A stretch of DNA of 64,000 bases from Thelonectria olida. Lineage: Eukaryota > Ascomycota > Sordariomycetes > Hypocreales > Nectriaceae. The notes beneath the pieces are model-generated. The model saw only the letters and a program-made list of their open reading frames with translations. It was not told the DNA's origin and ran no database searches. Where the stretch lies: the NCBI GenBank assembly GCA_020736575.1, contig JAGPYM010000002.1, positions 2,604,001 through 2,668,000 on the forward strand, given 5' to 3'. This document shows, piece after piece, positions 59,370 through 64,000 of this stretch; position 1 is the first letter of the stretch; every line of letters starts with the position of its first letter. The position numbers and the translations under genes are program-made.

Positions 59370-62015
59370 CTACTTGGCTGGGGCCGGCTCCGAGGGCGGC
59401 GTCGCCGGCTCGTCCCTCTTATAGTAGTTCAGCAAAGGCACTGTAAGTCCGTACATCTCGGTCTGGCCGTCGGGGTCGTGCTGGTCAATCTCGACGTTGA
59501 TGCATACATCCAGAGTCCCGTCTTGACCCCTTCCGTGAGTCTGGCGTGATGCCGCCTTGTGTTCCGTCCCCGATCCAACCTCGCCCTTGTGCAAGTCTTC
59601 GTGTCCGTTTCGGCCAAGGAACGGCTGGGTGCTGCTCTCATCTTCAGCCGAGCCATTTGCGTCGCCGTTAGTGAAGCCGTTCATATTGTTGGGCGAGTTC
59701 TCCGTGATAGTAGCGAAGTTTCGACTCGGCATCGTGCAGTGGTTGTGGTTTGCCGTCTTGGACGAGTCTCCAGGGTCCTTGTTGAACAGATTCAACAACG
59801 TCTCGTCCGTCTTCGAGTTGAGGTGGTGAATCTTGTTTCGACGTGCGAGCAAATTGGCAACAGCCTGAGGCGGGGGCTTATTGACAATGGCCGACGAGAC
59901 GACGTTCACCATGTAGCGATGATCCTCCTCTGCTGGAATCTTGAGATGAGGGTTCGAATAGAACCGGCCCAAAGCCGCAAGGTGCACATCGCCTCCGAGA
60001 ATAGTCACTCGCACCGAGAACTCAGCAGCTACCTTTTGCAACCTCACTACCAAGTCGTGGCGCTCTTTTTTGTGAGTTCTGGCAGTATAATGGTCATCCA
60101 GGTCATCCAAAAGATCGATGCTACCGTCAAATTGGTTGAAGAGGCCACCACCGAGGCCGAAACGACGGTTCAGGAGTTTGACAGGACCCATGAGAGGACT
60201 TCGGAAGATGTTCTCCAGCCACGTCAGGCGCTACAATCATGTCAACTCCGATATCTTCGGCACACCATACATTTGGCACATACCGGATAGGCAATGGGAA
60301 TCCCAAGGAGCAGGATCAGGTGCTGAATAGGCTGGCCGGACTCCGCGGCGTCCCGCAACTCTGATCGCAGACGGTCGAAGATCAGCTCGTATGTCTCTGG
60401 GTAGTTGACTTGATGTCGCGTTCGCTGGAGAATTTGTTAGTTTCTCTTGGAGTGCACGGCCTGGAAAAAAGAGCACCAACCTCAGTTCGCGCATCAAGTC
60501 CAAGCATAGAAATGCGTGCGCCAAGTCGACAGTAGATGTTGAGCGAGTGTTCAGCCACATAAGGGCCAGGCTTTGGACCGACGATGTATTGCGGTCCAGT
60601 TTCCGCATTCGGAACATAGGTGTCGATAAGTTGATTCGGATCAGGTCCCTGCGTGGCACCCTCGAGTCCGGCGTGGTCTATGGTTGATCAGCTTTAGCTT
60701 TCTTAGTCGTTCTTCCAAGTCATCTTACCGGTTGTGTAAGTGGATGGCGGTGGTGACGTGTGATGCTGGAAGAGCATGTAGTACTTGTGCGCTGTACCAC
60801 CAATGCCTCGGAAGACGTCGCAACGCATGAATTGATCGATGTACGAACCAAAGCCGTCGATAATCTACGAACTTGTCAATGGTGATTCTGTCGACTTCCA
60901 TTCTCGACACTCACGTCGTGGTCGTCCCAGATGTTGACTTGAGGGATCTTTCCGTTCACTGCTGCAAATGGCTTCGTATTATACCAGCGTATGTAGTTCT
61001 TGAGATAATAATCATCGCATTCGGTCCGGAGTTTCTCGGGGAAGGGATATTCTCTACGCTTCTTGGGATTACTGATGTCGGTCCATCGGCGAAGAGGGCC
61101 ATCGACTCGGATACCATCATTGTATATCTGATCGCCACCGCCAATCATGACATGGAATGGAATGGCCTTGTGTTTTCGAGCGACATCGTTCCACAGCGCA
61201 GGTCCGCTCCAGGCCTCTTCGTCGGTGCCAACACTGAAGCCATTGCACGAGTGGAACATGATGCGCATCGATTCAGTCGCAGCCGGGACGAAGAAGGTGT
61301 TGAGGCGAGGCTTGTGTTCGGTCGAGTACCGCATTTCGGGAATCTCATATTCGTAGCTGGTCTCGGTCGCTTCGATAGGGACATTGATATCGAAGGCCCA
61401 GAAGGTGTTTCGCGGGTCCGAATAGAGGCAATGCGATTCGATTCTTGTTTTTTCGGTATTTCCGCCCGCAACCTCTACACCATTGGTTTCGCCATTGGTT
61501 TCGGTCGAGGCGTGGTACTGCTTTCCACCTGATGCTTGCCGGATAGTCAAGAATGGTTGGTGGAGCTGCATCTTGCCACCACCTCGGACAACGACAAGAA
61601 CACTACCGATCCAACGACCATCTTTCATGTAGCGATAGTTCAACAGAGGACCGCAAACAATTTCTTTGCCGTCGGGTGTCTCGTCTACCACTGCATCAAC
61701 CACGTGCGAAGATTCCGCCCCGTCAAGGAAAGCTGTGCCATCAGGATTCGCCCGCGCAGCAGCGAGAGTGACGGGTTGGTGAGGTTGGTGGTGGGCGCTG
61801 CGAGCATCGGTTTCGGGTTCAATTCGCGACTTATTTAGGAAATCAGTCAAGTCGCCTGTGCCATTGTCGTGCAGTAGTGGGCTTCGCGCCGCTGCTGCTT
61901 GCAATGCTGCGTGCTCTGCAAAGGCGGACGATTCCTGGTGCCGCCAACGGCTCGCTGACGCATGTGGGTTGCGATCGTCCCCAGTGAGCGGTCTCTCAGC
62001 GTCGCGAGTCGCCAT
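59370..62015 (-). CDS. PhoD-like metallophosphatase domain protein
   Basis: Minus-strand exons are 62015-60915, 60864-60729, 60677-60481, 60424-60284 and 60230-59370 (811 aa); four introns of 51-56 nt, all phase-consistent. The protein belongs to the fungal PhoD-like phosphatase group. Metal-site motifs are recognisable: FHSCNGF, MIGGGDQIYND, VNIWDDHD (immediately before intron 1), and near the C-terminus VRVTILGGDVHLAALGRFY. No signal peptide, so probably intracellular, unlike bacterial secreted PhoD. The C-terminal 150 residues are low-complexity and probably disordered. The substrate is unknown; a phosphoester or phosphodiester is assumed from the fold. Confidence 0.9.
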
Positions 62016-64000
62016 GTTGCAACTCGTCGACCAATTCGGGAGCTATGGGCGAATAGCAGACGGCCAAAGGAGATGCGGGTTTGTGGATTTTTCGTCGTTA
62101 GGGGCGCAAGCTTGCAGCCGAAATGTCTTGAAGTCGAAGGTTAGCTTGAGCTGTCGCAGCCGACACGACAACAGCTATACTGTACAGACAATGAAAGCAA
62201 TACGTACAAGGGGAGACGCCCGAAGAGGGAAGATGGAGGAGGGATACGGGAAAAGAGAATGAAAAGGAGACGTCGGGTGAAGACGAAAGAATGGGCGGAA
62301 GAGGGAGGCGGAAAGGGTTGGGATATGAGAGTACCTAGATACCTAGGTAGTCGGGGAGGTACCTACCGAGAGACACCAGCAACAAAACAGATGACGCAGG
62401 TGCTAACGAGGGAGACTCGATTCGCGCGCACCAACTCGAGATCCAGCTTTTTAGAGCGTCGGACAGGGATCACAAGGGAACCAAATCCGCTATGGGCATG
62501 AGCTACGCACTAGCGACAACGCCTGCGAATGCGAATGCACCAAAACTAATAATGCGAATTTATTGCAGCTGGCGTGGGGAGCTGTGAACTGTCACCATGG
62601 TTTTCTAGCTGTTTTGGTTCCCTCCTGTCCAATACGGGGTCCAACTGTCGTGCTGACAGCATCACCTCCCGTCTCGATCACGCCGGGCTGTCCCTAAAGT
62701 CCCTTCTTATTTATAAGCTTACCTCCTAGACTGGTGATAATGTCTTTGCGTGGCTTGGAATATCAGGCCATTGCCAGCTGAAACAGTCTTGTTCTTTCTC
62801 GTCTTCTGTCAAGGCAACAAAGGTCCCGAAAAGAGTGCGGCCTCCAACTTGCTCCAGCTTTCACAGGCACGAGACACAGGTGACAGACCTGCACGACAAG
62901 ATTGATGTGGGTGATGATGCCAAGGGAAATTATTCCACTCGCATGCCATTGGCCCATTGTTGAAACTAGCAAGCGCACCTCCAAATCAGCTCTCACGATG
63001 CGACACACTGGGTACTTTTACCACCGCACAGATAAGCCTGCTGTGCTTCGTACTTTTGTTCCATGACAATTGTCCTATCCGGGCTGACGTTGTCCTTTTC
63101 TCTATCAGCTGACAACCTCTTCGTCAACGACGTTTCCTCAGCCACGCGGCACATGCAGCTCCCCGGCAAAGGATTGGCCTGCTTTGCGCAAAGTACCATG
63201 GCCGGGCCTGTCCGTAATCAATCTCTCTCTTCCACGTTCTTTGCTTGGTCTCGGCCCGAACGCCAAGAAGCCAAGAGCTAATTCTCATGCTGTGAAAACA
63301 CAATCGCCCAACCACCATCAACTAAAAGCCGGTTTCTCTCCACGAGTCTGGGAATCATCTTGAAACGCGAGAGACTCCACACTTTGATGCTGCTCAATCT
63401 TAGTCGCGAGAACACCTCTTGGTTCTTGCCTGTCGAGAGCCTCGCTTTGCGTGTAGGGTTGCTGATCCTCATGCTGCTGTGGCTTGATTGACCCACGACC
63501 GAGTTCAGATAGACCGAAGATCAATCTATTTGCGCCGGCCATGTCCGTATCTTCTGCATGTGCGATTCGACGCCAACGCACCGATTCGATGCCTTTCAAC
63601 TATCTGCATGGTGTGTTATGGTTCTTTATGGCGATCCATGTGTCTTGCACAACCTAGCTACCTACATAGCATCGGGCCAATACAACAGCTTCAGGCTGCT
63701 GCTCCAATGTCCATCTTCGTGTGACGTCATTAAGCTCCTGGCGGCACTTGTTTCCAGGTGTCCTACCCTACAGCTTGCGTCCGATGAGGATGATGGCTTG
63801 TGTCTGCATCGCTATTATGCTACTTGGTGACTTCTCGGCCTCGTTATTTGGTCTGATTCTCTTGTCTCTGTGTCTGGTGAGGGCCTTCTTTGGTGAGTAA
63901 TTGTTACATGGAGACTGCTTAGGTGTCTCGTAGGACTGGGGAGTACTTGGCTTTGAAGTAGAAAAAACGAGTTTCAAGATGTGAACACACACATCTGAAG
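62016..64000. other. Gene-poor right end of window
   Basis: 2 kb upstream of the PhoD-like gene. It contains clustered TACCTAGGTA-type motifs at about 62331-62366. ORFs such as 63318-63599 (minus) and 63558-63830 (plus) have no recognisable domain. A partial gene continuing past the window edge cannot be excluded. Confidence 0.4.

Noticed and set aside
59559..60290. 243-codon plus-strand ORF
   Set aside because: Antisense to exons of the PhoD-like gene; no recognisable domain.
63318..63599. 93-codon minus-strand ORF near the right end
   Set aside because: No domain, no splice extension that I can support, no conserved features.

Overview
This window is nuclear DNA of a filamentous ascomycete. 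Protein-level resemblances suggest a Sordariomycete, probably in the order Hypocreales, but the species cannot be fixed from the sequence alone. The evidence is densely packed, intron-bearing eukaryotic genes. Their introns are about 50-110 nt long, with GTANGN-type donors, CTAAC-type branch sites and CAG/TAG acceptors. The gene set is typical of Pezizomycotina: riboflavin synthase, a NACHT-ankyrin protein, an SRPK-like kinase and an F-box-like protein. I model 28 protein-coding genes on both strands and assembled exon structures by requiring phase continuity through every intron. I saw no rRNA, recognisable tRNA, CRISPR array, intact transposon or secondary-metabolite cluster.

Layout. 0-15 kb: prohibitin-2 (cut by the window edge), a large methyltransferase-domain protein with an apparent frame break, translation factor Tma22, the chromosomal passenger subunit borealin, proteasome subunit Rpn10, TRAPP subunit Trs23, RNA polymerase II subunit Rpb4, and a Cys-rich single-pass membrane protein. 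15-29.5 kb: Puf6, an SRPK-like kinase, a dual-specificity phosphatase, Gir2, the Rpl4 chaperone Acl4, riboflavin synthase, the Mus81 nuclease and an F-box-like protein. 29.4-35.1 kb: a divergent pair made of a glycogenin-like glycosyltransferase and a NACHT/ankyrin NLR-like protein. This is the most accessory-looking part of the window. 36-48 kb: phosphoacetylglucosamine mutase, PRMT1-type arginine methyltransferase, Nsa2, mitochondrial bL21, Mps1 kinase and Per1. 48-64 kb: a conserved-looking membrane protein of unknown function, a bHLH regulator with a very long upstream region, mitochondrial P5C dehydrogenase and a PhoD-like phosphatase, with wide gene-poor gaps between them.

The genes are mostly unrelated housekeeping functions. 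Loose themes are ribosome biogenesis and translation (Tma22, Puf6, Gir2, Acl4, Nsa2, bL21m) and mitosis and genome maintenance (borealin, Mps1, Mus81). No operon-like pathway is evident. The most notable observations are: a single-base frame break at a C6 run in the methyltransferase gene, matching a -1 slippery heptamer but also explicable by a frame-restoring 74-nt intron or a base-call error; the NLR-like protein with an N-terminal region resembling fungal STAND N-terminal domains; two genes whose initiator codon is split from, or isolated from, the rest of the CDS by an intron; several microexons; and a two-exon membrane protein whose exon 1 appears to end in a stop unless spliced.
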